A stretch of 64,000 nucleotides of DNA from Liquidambar formosana (taxonomy: Eukaryota > Streptophyta > Magnoliopsida > Saxifragales > Altingiaceae), in NCBI GenBank assembly GCA_039720395.1, contig CM077827.1, positions 20,259,117 through 20,323,116 on the forward strand, given 5' to 3'. The notes below the pieces were generated by a model. That model ran no database searches and was not told where the DNA came from. It was given only the letters and a program-made list of their open reading frames with translations. The position numbers and the translations under genes are program-made. Each line of letters opens with the position of its first letter. Position 1 is the first letter of the stretch. Positions 30,736-43,491 of the stretch are shown here, piece after piece.

Positions 30736-33700
30736 TAAATGAATCTCTCTCACCAAAGTATTTGTATTTCTTTTTATCAAATCTATGGTTTCTGTAACTC
30801 CTACTTTTGATCAAATCTGTCGTTTTCTCTAATCTGTGATCTTTTTTTATTTTTTAATTTTTTTTATTTTTAATAATGCAATGTTGGTTTTATTGTTAGG
30901 GTTTGATTTTGATTTTTTATTTTTTCCAAATGTAATGTGATTCATGTTCAGATTTTTAGGGTTGGATGTTGTTTCATGTTCAGAGTGTTAGGGTTTGATT
31001 TTTGAGTCATGTGATGAGTTAATTTTTGGGTTCGTAAAGTTTTTGAATGTGTTTCGGAATGACTGTTGATATCTTGAGATGATTTTTTCTTTGAAATTTG
31101 GTTCTGTCTACACTTGGGATTGTAGAGTTGGGTGTCCATGTATTCTATGTTTTATCCAGCAGTGTGTGTATGTGTATATATATGATGAAATTTTTGTTGG
31201 GTGTCCATGTATTCTAGAATTGAACTCCTATATTTGATCTAAGCAATTTCATTGCCATCCATTTGTAAATTTAAGCTTATTTTGATTTGTATTGTTTGGG
31301 GTTGGTTATATTGTCCTTGGATTGAAACCCCGTTTTTCTGCCATAAAACCTTAAGGCTTGAACCCATTTGCATCTAAACTATTTGATAAAATTCCTAAAA
31401 TGGAGAAAAGTGTTTGGTTAGAAGTTTATTTTCATGGGGTTGGTGTTGGTGTTTTCCTGGGTAAGTTTATTTTCTTTGGGTTGGTGTGGGAGTTTTTCAG
31501 GACAAGTTTATTTTCTTGTGCTTTGTTACTAATAAACACCAGTTCTCAAAATCGATGATTCTACACTGTTTTCTTTATGAGATATTTCCCCAATGTGACA
31601 TGTTATGGCAAGAGTTCTAATCATAATTTTGAAGTAAAATTTCAACATAAATAATGAAACACATGAATACTAAGAGTGGAGAATTGGAAACAATCATAAA
31701 CTCTGTAAACCATGGACTATAATTAGTTTATAAAAGTTAAAATGAGGGAGTTGGTTCAAATTGGAGACTTGTAAGAACCATAAGAAATCCAAAAAGACTA
31801 TAAAAGGCGTAGTAAGAAAATATATGATAATCTGTTATTTAATAGAAAGTAAAAATTAAATTGAGCAGAGTTATTAGCCACTATGAAGTCTTTGGAATCA
31901 GGTTTTGTTGAAATGAGTTGAGTTGTGTTCTTGGAATTTAAGAAAACATTGAGGGATGGCTTTCATCCTTAAAAAATGGATATATCTTGGAAGACCTTTT
32001 CCATTATACAATGTAATGATGGATAATTGAAATTTTGAAATCTAGTATTAGATAATTTAAGCCGAGGTTTGGATATGGGAGAACTTCAGGAAAAGGAGTG
32101 GGAAAAGCTTGATAAAGATCTCAACTTAAGAATTGAATGCCACCCACTAGATTAGACTGGTTAGGCTCAGCCTAGGCCTTGCTCATTGACTGGCTTCACT
32201 CTTTTATATGAAGTTTGAAAGAATAGAAGTGTACTCAGGCTTCTTGGGGAAATATCGGTTGAAATGCCTTAAAATTAGACAACCACCTTAGTGGGGTCAA
32301 AACAAACTTGTATGAACAAAATAAATCCAAGACAGACTCCCAATTTGAGAAATATGTAAAAAATTAGAAATTAGAAATTTAGGTTTACAAATATAAAGGA
32401 ACCTGAGCTTTTTAGAGGAAAAATGTCCAATATTAATTATGATGCTTCCAAATCAAACCACCACCTCAGTCAGGCCAAAAAAAACTTGCAGTGACAAACA
32501 TGATCTAAAATAGATATAGTAAAATACTTGCATGACTTGGAGGGATGTACTTCTCAGTTTTTACTAGAGATATCAAAAAGGACAGTCCCAATTCTAATGT
32601 ATGACATATCTTTATATTAGATTCTAAATTCTAAATCTGATAATATTCCAAATACATTTGGTTTTATATTTGTATTAACGAAAATGGAACAGACACAGGG
32701 GAGTGACCATCTATCTCTTCCATATCTGCATGCACCACACTGAGGGAGGCAGAGAGGACAGATGAATGACACCAAAAATATTACATTTCACTGCCCAGAG
32801 CTCCAAAGCATGAGCAGCTTTGTTTGCCAACCTAGGGATAGATCTAACACTCCAGGCCTCACCATAGAAGGGTTAAGACACATTAAGGATGGGGCTTTTT
32901 ATATTTTGATTTCAATTTATTTTATGGGTTTCATTTTCAATATTCATATTTATATATTTTTAGGTTTTTAAAATATTCATATAGTATTTTCTTTTTGTTT
33001 GGCTTTAATTGTCTATTTAGGGTGTCTAAATTATTGTTGTTACATGCACATTGGGAAATAGGATTTTTGGTAAGGCATGGGCTTGAAATTTATGGAATAT
33101 GGTAATTTGGAGGTTTGCGGCTCACAGTATAATTTTTATTATTATTTTTTTTTCTTAAGGGGTGGGTGGCAAAAGTATTTTTTTTCTAGCTTGAAGTTTT
33201 TGCTAGAAACTTTTACCTATAACTTTTTCCATTGACCACGTGGGACAATTTCATCATAAGGCAGTTTTTATTTATATTTATTTATTTATGTTTTTGGGGT
33301 TGGGGTGGGTGGGTAATTCGATTTTCTTCTCACTTCAAGTTTTTCCAGGATATAAATTTTTCCTTTTCTGAAATGCATTGTTCTAAAGCATTGTAGGGCA
33401 TGAGAGATTTGATATTCTATTTAAGAACTGATTTTTCTCGGAGCCACTTTAAGAGAGCTAGTAGAGTAGTAGATCTAGTTGTGTGTGTATATGTTCATAT
33501 AGTCAAACACACAATATGTTTTCGGGTGTTGTTTGTCTTTCGTAAGGCCTTGTATCACCACGAGCATCCCTTATGGCTTTTCTAATCATTTTCTTTTTCT
33601 TTTGATATGATCCTGAATGAGTTGCATTTAGTTAGAATTTAGAGTTTTAAGTTTACATTCCCAGCAAAATAGGTGTGCTTCTCAGTTGACTGTTTTAGTA

Positions 33701-35641
33701 CTTTCATTTGTGACCAGCATATTGCTTTGGCCCTTCTTCTTGGCAGTGATTACTCTGAGGGGTTGTGACTTTGGTTTGGATTGGATTTAGTTTGGTCTTG
33801 ATATCATTGACCTCATCCAACAGTTTTTGTCTCCTAGGTTGCAGCTTTAATGTTAGGTTATTTCTTCTTGTTGTTGGGCCTCATCCATATTGGTGTGAAT
33901 CGTTCATATTGGTGTGAATCGTTGTGTGTGTGCATGTGTTGTGTTCTGGTAACTTCTAGATATCCAGCATCAATAAATTTTGATTGAATGTAGTAAATGT
34001 TAATACTACATTATGGTGTCTGTTTCACATTTCTTTTTACTTCATTTTCTTGGTCAAGAATGAAATTATGTTTATCTGTGCACTTGCATAGTTTTCCAGA
34101 AATGGTTCATTTTAGTTTGTTTGGTGTTACTTTGTAGACAAAATGAAATGTAGTTTTGTTCCTAATTGTGTCTATTGGTTTTGAGATTGGTTTTCTAATT
34201 TTTGCACCCTTTTTTTTTGGGTGCCCTTTCACGCCTAAGCTGGGGGATGCTTGCTAATGGGTTATGTTAGGGGAAGGCGGTTATGCTATTTGTTATGAAA
34301 TGGCAGACATAGAGAGTATGCTTGGATTTGGAAGGAACTTTTTGGTAATTTTAGGATTTTTATTGTTATTGTAAACCTGCTCAATAAACATATTGCTCTT
34401 TATTGGTGGATCTGTAGTTCATTGTAGTGTTTTCTTGAATAACATTTTGATGAGATGTGGTCTTAGCAAGTATGCTGTTTTGATGATAGGATCCTGATAC
34501 CCGTGCCTATTAAAGGTTTTTAACCCATGTGACCATGTGGGACATAATAAAGATAACTTTGGTTATTTTCTTAATTCCCAGGCTTTCACTTCTTCCTTTG
34601 GCCGTTAGTAGCCATGCAAGATTATGCAAAATGAAGCCTTCCTTTCTGACCACTGTAGGTGCCTCTGCATATACTCTCACTTCCTCTATTCCCTTTTTCT
34701 AAATCCCTTAATGTTAGTGTCATTTGGCATGTTGTAGTTTCATTTATTGAGTTTGTTTTATTTTTGCATGGTTTCTTGCCTTTGATGTTCTCAACTTCTT
34801 ATGGCGGGTTCTCCTAAAACGTATTGAAGAAGTGATTTTTCATAGACAAAAGGGTTGCGTAAATAGTATTTCAGATTAGGCACATAAAATTCTGTGTTAT
34901 CTGAGCTATTATTCCTATCAATATCCCACTTTGTTTATACTTCATAAATCTGGGCTAGTAACTTGGATCAATATCCTTGATGTCAAACCATACTTTTTCT
35001 GTTCTCAATATCCTTGAGCTTTTCAATGGTTGTTATTCATACTAATATAATAAAGCACGGCCTGAGAATTGTTCTACTACAATGCCCCATCCAACTTGTC
35101 CACTCTCTTGTTTTTTTCTCTTCCTTTTCCATTTTCTTTGCTAACAGCCCACCTGTCCACTCTCATTGTTAGAAAAAGAGAGAGAAGGGGGAGGGGGGAT
35201 TGAATAGGAAAATAGGATGGCTTTCAAATTTTGCTTCTTATATCATATTGAATTTACTAAGATATCACTTTTGCTTTTCGTGATCCTGTCTCTTTATTAG
35301 GATAACACAAAATTATATCTACATTTTTTGTTTGTGAAATGGATAGCTATTAGTAATTTAGTATCATTTCTTCGGAAGTTTCATGGGATTTTAGTATGCT
35401 ACATTTGAGAATTTTTTTTAAAAAAAAAAAATCTATCTTTGAGAATTTGTTTTTCTTTTCCTACATTTTGTCTAAAACCAAACTGTGGTTTTTTTTTTTT
35501 TTTTTTTTTCCTTCTTTTGAGAATTATTCTTGAAATTACAAGGCTTGCTTTTGTTTTAAAGTTGCTAAGAAATGACAGATTAGAGAAAGCAAAAGTGGCA
35601 TGAATTTTGTAGTTAATCATATGCATTTTCTGGTTTGTCAG
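30736..35641. other. Long non-coding stretch, possible intron
   Basis: T-rich and GC-poor, with no frame that resembles a known protein on either strand. If the exon-like pieces at 30385-30735 and 35642-35850 belong to one plus-strand transcript, this would be its intron. Poly-T at 35491-35509 lies close to its 3' end. Confidence 0.3.
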
Positions 35642-35850
35642 GTTAGAAGCAGAGTTAGACAAGTTGTTGGATGACTATGGTGTGGCAGATAAAGTCTTCT
35701 TAAAGAATCAGAGGGGCAGTGAGATGTTGGAGTTGCCTTTTATTTTTGGAAGAATAAAGCTCATGACAAGGAGTGACTAGAGGAAAAAATCTGAGTGTGG
35801 GAATGTTTTAGATGCAATTGAGAAAGTTGAACGATTTGAATCCGGAGGTA
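35642..35850 (+). pseudogene. Unassigned exon-like segment with in-frame stop
   Basis: Preceded by TTTGTCAG, it reads LEAELDKLLDDYGVADKVFL, then KNQRGSEMLELPFIFGRIKL, then a TAG, then continues in the same frame with RKKSECGNVLDAIEKVERFE up to a donor-like GGAG|GTAGTT. The composition is that of a real protein, and the TAG could derive from TGG. I do not recognise the family. It is either a decayed exon or a gene fragment captured among repeats. Confidence 0.4.
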
Positions 35851-36134
35851 GTTTTCTCAATTTGTTACACTGTGATCATCTTCAAAAGGGAATACCTGTA
35901 GTTTTGACTATACTGATAAAAAATTTATTGTCTTTCCATGTTTTAGTAGTAATTTATGTTATTGTTACACCAGGTCTGATCTCGGAGGAGTATGTAGGTA
36001 GTCGGGTGAACCTGGCACAACCTTATTGCATGTGTGTGTGTGGACTTTAAGTTGTCGACCAGTAAAATGGTTTGTCTTTTTAGGCTTTTGACTTTCATTT
36101 GCGATGCAAAACTCAGCCAAAAGAAGGGCAACTG

Positions 36135-36362
36135 TTGACACACCATTTTGTATTAGTCGTCACTTAGGGCTTGGCTAGTGATGAGGTTATTCATGAATAT
36201 GACTTAAAGGATTAGTGCGAATCACAACATAGGATTATTGGTTAAAAATGAAGGAAAATTATTTTAGTAAATTAGTTGTTTTTCTCGTGCCACTAGCATG
36301 TGTACGTATGTGATAGGCGTTTGTAGGCACATGTGATACATGCGTATGCACATTAGCAACTG
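36135..36362 (+). repeat. Fragment of a Tat-type LTR (U3 part)
   Basis: Starts TGTTGACACACCATTTTG and runs parallel to the U3 of the minus-strand LTR at about 8035-7845, sharing ATTAGTGCGAATCACA, TTGGTTAAAA and AAAATTATTTTA.TAAATTAG. It ends after a palindromic module at 36292-36356 and is cut off where the element at 36367 starts. TATA, R and U5 are missing. Confidence 0.7.
36292..36356. promoter_or_regulatory. Palindromic module, TACGTA type, second copy
   Basis: The outer arms CTAGCATGTGTACGTATG and CATGCGTATGCACATTAG are imperfect inverted repeats. Same position relative to the shared U3 block as the module at 7845-7908. Confidence 0.55.
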
Positions 36363-36366
36363 CCTA

Positions 36367-36990
36367 TGAAGCATGGATATGGATACAGATACAATGTGAT
36401 ACGAATACGCCGATTTGGCAATTCTTAAAAAATGTAGGATACGATATGGCAAGGATACGTTAATAAATACATGTATTAATATTACTATTTGGTCTAAAAT
36501 ATCAATAATAAACATAAAAAAAAGTTTGAAACATCTACAAAATCAATTTATATGCAAGAATAGATGTACAAAAAACACATCCATAAGCACCAACCATATT
36601 CATCAGTCATACAAAAAAAGAAAAAGAAGAAAAAAAGATAACATTAATATTATGAAATAACCATTTAACTCTATTGCTCTACAATGGTTGCCCTAAGAGA
36701 GAGAGAGAGTGGAAAGAGAATTAAGATGAGAGAACTAAGATGAGTTTATTGTTTCAATCAAAATATGAGTATTATGTATTTTTAAATTTACCCCCGTTTA
36801 TTTAAAAAATAAATAATTACAAACTAACGCTAAAAGAATCCCAAACGTATCCGAGGACATGGCAATACGTGTTACTGTTCCGATACGTACGGAGAGTATC
36901 AGATACATATTGGGGGGTATCCTAGGTGAATCGTATCCGATATGGATATAATACGGGATTTGTTGGGGGTTTTGAAGTATCTGTGCTTCA
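36367..36990. mobile_element. Foldback/MITE-like element with GAAGCA..GATA ends
   Basis: The left end TGAAGCATGGATATGGATAC and right end, in reverse complement, TGAAGCACAGATACTTC face each other. Subterminal GGATACGAT/ATCGTATCC motifs recur in inverted order (36380-36460 and 36840-36960). No coding. No target duplication could be confirmed. Confidence 0.5.
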
Positions 36991-37575
36991 TTGGCGACTA
37001 CTCTCCTTATGGGAGCTCCAAGAGAGGTAGCAACGACTAATATTTTAATATTATTTTAATTTTGTAAGCTTTTCAATTTTTTGGCATGAATAAGATACAA
37101 CTTGTTGGTAAGCCTTTCAATTTTTTATTGCCAAAAAAAAAAGTTTGCTACCTTTTCTCTCACTACATATTTGAAGAGAGAAAAAGTGGTAGCAAAATTG
37201 AAAGTATACTTTGCTACCGTTGTTGGAACTCCTAAAAGATGGAGGGAGGTAGCAAACAGTTGGAGATGCTCTAAAGTGGGAGTGGTCATGCTACACTGAA
37301 ATCTCGATGAGGAATTTATTATTGACCTACTTATTCAGAAGATTATCTGCCTTTGAATTATCTTCCAGGTATTGGTTAAACTTTGCCTTTTTTTTTTTTT
37401 TAAATCATCAGCTCGTGACCTTTACCCCAAATCCAAATCCTTTGTTTGAATTTAGTTTTACCATATAGATTTGGATTTCAGGCAAATCCGCAAGCGGATT
37501 TGAGGACCCAAAATACATGGATTTGAAATAATTTTTGATAGGCGTTATTAGGAAATCCTTCTCCAAAGAATCACC
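36991..37575. other. Intergenic DNA with short repeat motifs
   Basis: GGTAGCAA and its complement recur between 37025 and 37260, and TTGGAGATGCTCT at 37260 resembles the end of a common plant MITE, but no complete element could be delimited. Confidence 0.35.
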
Positions 37576-37632
37576 ATGAAGCTCGACCTGGAGTCCACGA
37601 TCCTCGACTCCATGCTCGACCTATCAGTTCAG
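37576..37632 (+). CDS. Candidate first coding exon, gene unknown
   Basis: A 19-codon run from ATG, MKLDLESTILDSMLDLSVQ, is GC-richer than its surroundings and is followed exactly by a donor-like CAG|GTAGAA. A pyrimidine-rich stretch follows, as in many first introns. No second exon could be matched to it, so this is only a hint of a host gene. Confidence 0.25.
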
Positions 37633-37842
37633 GTAGAAATTCTTCTCTCATCTCCTTCATTCTCTCTCCTCTCTCTTCTCTCTTTAATTGTAGCCCAATC
37701 CACAACTCAATGCTTGGAATCTTAGTGGACCTTGGTAATGTCTCTTCTCTCTTCCGTGATGCTTTGATAACCCTAACACTAACCTTCATTCTACCCCATT
37801 TTTGCTGGTTTTTCACAAGCAGTACCTAGCTTCTAGATTGAT

Positions 37843-37890
<48 letters not shown>

Positions 37891-38463
37891 AGTTTCATTT
37901 GAATGCTTTAGGTTGATTAGAATTCAAGCTCCTTCATCTTCAATTTTTGAATTGAATTCGTTGCTATTGTTGCTATTTTAATGTTTAATTTTTTGGGTGC
38001 TTCAATTGTTGAACATTGCATAACCTTTGATTCTTTTGAATCTATGCGTCTGTGAAAACAATTGTTGAATTTTAAGCATTACAGGTGATGCATGCTACCA
38101 GTTTGATGAAATGGGTTTTAGAAATTAGTTAAGTTTGATTCCATTAATGTAATGCCATTGTAATTGTGATCCAAGGCACCACTGAGGACTGTAATATTCA
38201 TATCTTAGTAGGCATTAAGATATGAACTTCAGTTCACTTCAATGTCACTATAGTGTCAAGAATATGGATTCATACATTGCTGAGAGAGAACCCGACCTGA
38301 ATTTGATGGTTAAGTCTGATTCCATTGAAGTTAAGTGAGAGATGAAGGGAGGAGAGACAAAAATGGTTGTTTTTGTTGCACCATTAGAAAAAGCCAATAC
38401 ACCACCACTAGCCTTATCATGCTTCTCTATATTTATTTACTTTTTCCTGATCAAATGGTGTAC
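37633..38463. other. Non-coding DNA with long poly-T
   Basis: Poly-T of about 40 bases at 37848-37889. The rest is AT-rich without features. Confidence 0.5.
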
Positions 38464-38681
38464 ACCCACCCTTGGGTAGCCTAGTTGGTAAGGGCAAATT
38501 TGTGATTGTGTGGTTAGGCGCACGGTCACGGGTTTGATTCCCTGCTAGGATGACCCAAGTTTTAAGTGGCGGCCGTGGCGGTGGGTTACTATGCTAGTCT
38601 CGCCAGGGGTTTAGGTTCCATGGGTGAGTCCAAAGGGCCTTGTTGTGGAATGGTTCCACCATTATCCAAAAAAAAAAAAAA
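38464..38681 (+). mobile_element. tRNA-derived SINE
   Basis: A short retroposon that relies on LINE enzymes. It has an internal RNA polymerase III promoter: A box GGTAGCCTAGTTGG (38475-38488) and B box GGTTTGATTCC (38531-38541), about 45 bp apart as in a tRNA. A unique GC-rich body and a tail of 13 A end it at 38681. Short flanks GGTGTAC (before) and GGTTGTAC (after) may be the target duplication. It does not fold as a functional tRNA in the body. Confidence 0.82.
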
Positions 38682-40207
38682 GGTTGTACTTGTAATGGCC
38701 ACAAATTGTGTCTCCTTGTTGCTCTGCATAATCCCCCTTTTTCCCTTGCATACTGAATGTCTTGTGTTTAAGGAACCTATTAGTGGTCTAATCTATTTTT
38801 GGAATGTTTAGGTTCCCTCCACACTCAATACGTGGATGGGGCAAACATATTAAAGAAGTCCCCCTTAACCCCGACCTGAAACTTAACAAATCATGTGAGA
38901 AATTATTGTCCAAGTCTCTCTGTATTGCTCTTTGTTGGCCACTTTTTTTTTTTTTTTTTTCTTTTGGTGTTTGATGGTATTGTATGATTAGATGAAAGGT
39001 CACATGTCGATTATGAAAAGCTATATTTAAAATCAAAATTGTTATATCAACTATTACATCAAGTGGCATTCATCATAAGAGGGTAAAAATAGAAAACTAA
39101 AAATAATTGAGCGACATGGCGATGCATTAAATTCACCACCTTAATATGTGTGTTTAGTCAAAGTACTCAAACAATTTGGGACTGGGGGAATATAAAACTC
39201 ATTGAATTATTTGCTCCTTAGTCAACATTGGTCACAAGCCCTTAGTTTGGAGACCTCTATTATCTTGTTGACTTCTTTGTATGTATATGTGTGTATATGT
39301 TTGATAGATATTTCTAGAGCATGCACCTTTTGCATGACGAACTTAATAACTTTTTTTTATGATTTATGAAAGCTATATCATTATAAGAGAAGCTACGGTG
39401 ATTGATGTGGCTTTATAACATTTTTAATAATTATTGATGAAGTTGGGATTAAGGTGTTGTTGAGTTGGGTGAAGCTACGGTGATTGTTCCACAAAGTAAA
39501 CTCATTAATGAATATTAAAGTAACTAGATGGAAAATTTTTAGATACATAGTTGGCAACATTAGATTGCAAGGTGATCAAGTTGACAACATGTGAGCATTA
39601 AATTTATAGTGTCCAAACATTACAGTGCAAATTTCACTACCAAAATTCACACTGTATTTGTAAAAGCACACTTTTTAGAAATAGAGAACTGATTTTTCCA
39701 TGTACTGGATACATGCATTTATCTACAAAAGTTTAAATAGTGGTCATTGTCAAAATTTAGGTTGCAAGTTCCTATTGATTTAATTCTAGTCCATCTTCAT
39801 TCCATGTAAATAAACTTCCTTTCCTTCATTTTCAGATTCTTTGAAATCCCTGCCTAGATTTTCTTGTATAAGGGGATTGTTAATGTCTAACCGCTAAGAA
39901 TTAGGTAGTACATCAACTAAACAAGAGTCATAGCTCATAGTGCACAAAAGGCTCTGTGGTTACCTTTTGTTTCTAGCTGTTTCACTTTCTTTTTTGTCAA
40001 AGTATCAGCTTCACTATTTTTTTTTTTAAAATTGTTTATTTTGTATTTTGTATTTTGGTTTTTTTTTTTTTGGTTGCAATTGCTTACCTTTCACCTCAAA
40101 CCCTAATAAGCTCTTGCATTCTGTGAAATGTTGTTTGGTACTTTGGTGTTGTGCATGTTATTGGAAATGCAATGGCATAGTGCATCATGATCATTAGGCC
40201 AAATTTA
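38682..40207. other. Intergenic DNA, nothing recognised
   Basis: AT-rich with a poly-T run at 38943-38960. No credible frame or repeat boundary. Confidence 0.4.
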
Positions 40208-40210
40208 TTA

Positions 40211-40448
40211 GGGCCTGTTTGGGAACTTAAAAAACTGGATCAAATTGGTCCAGTCCATATTTGTTATCTGGTTTTTAAATAAACCAACTCACAGTTGGTT
40301 TGAAAGAAAAAAAGAAGTGTTTATGACTTGTTTTAAGAAGAGTGCTGAACTTATTAGTATGAAAAAGAGACTTACCAAACAGTGTGAAATCAAAACTTGC
40401 CAGACTTACCTTCAACTGGCTAGGTTTTTAGATTTTCCAAACAGCCCC
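40211..40448. mobile_element. Tourist-type MITE
   Basis: The ends GGGCCTGTTTGGGAA and, in reverse complement, GGGGCTGTTTGGAAA with TTA on both sides (40208-40210, 40449-40451) are the signature of PIF/Harbinger-derived Tourist elements. 238 bp, non-coding. Confidence 0.82.
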
Positions 40449-40872
40449 TTAGATTATTTCCATTTTCTGTATATAACATCGTTCTTATTTGTGTCAAGAC
40501 TTTCAATTTCTGTGTGTAACATCGTTCTTATTTGTGTCAAACTTTGGGTTTACAAACGCTCTTATTATTTGGCTCCACACACCCGATTGAAATTTTCACA
40601 TCTTGTGTTCATTTTGTAAAATTTCATTTCTGGATGACTAATTGATTATTGAAGTGAGATTTGTTATTTGAAAAAATCTCTCCCTAAAACCATTTAAAGA
40701 AAGTTTAATGCTTGAACATTGATACGACAATATTATTTTATAAAACAGGGAGTTAATCTAACTATTCAGGACTATCGATTGCCATTCTAGATTTTCGATT
40801 GGAAGCAACCTACGCGAAATAACTTGGTGTGTCCTTACAATCCCTCTTCTAGGTTATTTACTTTTGTATGAA

Positions 40873-41638
40873 TGGCTGGAAATGAACTGAGTTGTTCGTG
40901 AACACCTCGTGAACAAGCTCGACAAAGGCTCGTTTGAGCTTGTTCAATTAATAAATGAGCGAAGCTTGAGCTTGAATACTAGGCTCGTTTATTAAACGAG
41001 CCAAGCTTGAGCAAACCATAGCTAGGCTTGTTTACGTTCATGAACAAGCTTGTTAAGGGCTCGTGAACAGGCTCGTTAAAAGGCTCGTGAAATAGCTTAT
41101 TAGTAGGCTCATTAAGGGGCTTGACTTTCATTTATTTGAAGTCAAATTCCTCCCGCCATTAGAAAACTTTTGGAACTTTGAGGTCTACCAAAGTTTATTC
41201 ATTTGATTTTGTAGGTTACTAGACTTGGGTGATAGTCTTTTGGATTGCTGGACTAAATTTTAGTTCTTTAAAGTTAGATTTTAGGTTTTCTTTAAATTCC
41301 TTTTTTCAACAGATAAATTTTCAGATTTATGTTATTTTGTAGTAAGGTTTACATTATCATGATTTATGAATGGAAGTATCTTAATTCTTAATGTTTAAAA
41401 CTCACATTCACGAGCTCAAACCAATCTTGAACACGAGCTCAAATTCGAGCTCGAGCTCAAGCTCAAGCTCAAGCTCAGCTTGTTTAGTTAAACAAGCCGA
41501 GCCGAGCCTGACCTTTTCTAAATCTTATTGAGCTGAGCTTGAGCACAATAAATTAAGCTTGTTTAAAGCTTGGCTCGTTTATAAATAAACAAGCTTTTGA
41601 CTGAGCCGAGCTTGAACACTCCAACTCATTTGCAACCC
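40873..41638. mobile_element. GCTCG-rich foldback element
   Basis: About 765 bp with both halves full of CGAGCTC/GCTCGTTTA motifs in opposite order. The ends GGAAATGAACTGAGTTGTTC and, reversed, GCAAATGAGTTGGAGTGTTC are inverted. Similar GCTCG-rich elements are common in plants. TATGA occurs next to both ends and may be a duplication. Non-coding. Confidence 0.55.
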
Positions 41639-43437
41639 TATGATACACAAGCAGCCATCTCTTGTTCTTATTACAAGGCCAGTTGATCATTAACACCAAA
41701 AAGGTCTTTGTAAGGTTAATTAACTTTTAAAACCCCCCTTTCTCCTCAGTACATCACTCATTCCAAATGCCATTTTCTTTGCCAATCCACTCAAATTAAG
41801 AGCCATAAAATTGTCACAATTTGAATGCCCTGGTAATTTTTGTGACTGGGATAGCAAGATTTTAAATTACGATTGCCTTTGGTGGATTCATTGCCCAAGT
41901 AAACCCTTGGATGTAAAACACATTGGAATTTTTATTATTTATTTTTTATATTAATTTTTGACGAGGAAACCCTTCGAGCAAAGCGCCCGGGCCCATATAA
42001 GACCTCAAAAACACATTGGAAACTTTCAAATCTTTGAAATCAATGGAAGTCTTTATATAGTTGTAGATCTCACACACGAGCCTTACCATCACTAATGACT
42101 AGTCCCAAATTCAAAGGTAAATGCAAGCAGGAAATAGGAAAAATGTGTCGATTATGGCCCCTCTTAGGCAATTGCAAGATCTTTTTCTCTAGTATTAAGT
42201 AATATATATATTTTTTTCCTGGGTTCTTTGGGATAAGATTAAAATTGCCTAGATATCAATGCTGATTTGACTTGCGTCTAGCTTTTCCAAGTTAAGAATA
42301 CAAAAAAAAAAAAAAAAGAATTATAAGAATTTAGGTTTTTCCTTTCCAAGTTAAGAAAATGAAGAAAGAAACATGAGAATTTGTGCTCCAAGAACATTAA
42401 ATTAGAGAATGGAAGAGATAAAGTGAAAAAATAGAAGAACAAGAAGAACAGTGGATAAGAATAAGGGAGCTTAAAATGGGTTAACTCAAACCATACTAAT
42501 TGAGTTCAAGCTTCTTCGTTTGTTCGCCAGGGAGGGAAAAATGGAGAGAGCAATCTCCTTCCCCGCCCCCTTCCAAAAAAAAAAAAAAAAAAAAAAAAAA
42601 AAACAGAAACAAAAAAAAAAAAATTGTATTATTATTATTATTTTTAAAAACAGTGACAGGCTTTACAAAACCCCAATAGCAAGTAGAAACCATAAACATT
42701 CATCTTACCCAACATAATAACTTTAAAACTCATTTGAAAAAAAACTGTTGGAACTTTTAATAACAGGAAAAAAAAAAAAGATTTATTTTTTTGGTTAGAA
42801 TTCCTCTTAAGACATATATTTACAGTTAAGCAATCTTTATAAAAAATATTTACAGTTAAGCAATTGTTGTGGTTTTGGGCAGGGTCTGCTATGTCGATCG
42901 TATGACCAAAGGGCCACGCTGTTAAAGTTCATTAGGATTTTGCTCTTAATGAAGTGTGTGAATTAAAGATGTTCTTTTGCATTGTTGATTTTTGTTTTCT
43001 TGGAGGGCAGTTTAGGAGCTTCTTTTGAATTGTTAGGACTTATTTCACCAGCCTAGTTTAATAGACTTTCTTATTTACTCCAGGATTTTCACTATTTATG
43101 TTCTTGGTTTTGTTGTAGCCTTTGAAACTACTGCAGTTCATTGTTTAACGACTGTAGGTGTTAGAGACTAACTCACACACCCCTTCTTTTTTCTGAGGAG
43201 GGGTGGGGGTTGTTAAATGTTAGACTCCACTGATCATCAAACTCTTACCTTTCCAGTTCTTCTGTTATCCAACTGAACCATCTTATCTCATATTTTCTTC
43301 TGGTGTTCCATTCCCTTGCACTGCATACACTTTCCACTACTAGTTTTTTATCATTCCGGTGCACTGCACAGATTTCTCCTTTAACAGTTCGAAGTAAAAA
43401 TTTCGTTTTTTATTCTAATATAATATAGCATTTCTGG
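41639..43437. other. Intergenic DNA upstream of the PPR gene
   Basis: Poly-A runs at 42301-42316 and 42576-42602. No gene recognised. A short exon-like phrase follows TTTTGGGCAG near 42882 but soon meets stops in all frames. It includes the promoter region of the PPR gene, where no clear TATA box was picked. Confidence 0.35.
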
Positions 43438-43491
43438 TTGTTTCATGCAGTATACAAATTGCCTTGGTTTACTCTTCAGAATCCAGTTATA

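Noticed and set aside
30396..30797. 133-codon plus-strand frame
   Set aside because: Low-complexity translation of pyrimidine-rich and (ACCGTC)n DNA; more likely untranslated leader.
38464..38560. Functional tRNA gene
   Set aside because: The A and B boxes are present, but the sequence does not form the acceptor stem and continues into a SINE body and A tail.
42882..42956. Exon after TTTTGGGCAG upstream of the PPR gene
   Set aside because: Stops appear within a few codons in every frame and no homology was recognised.
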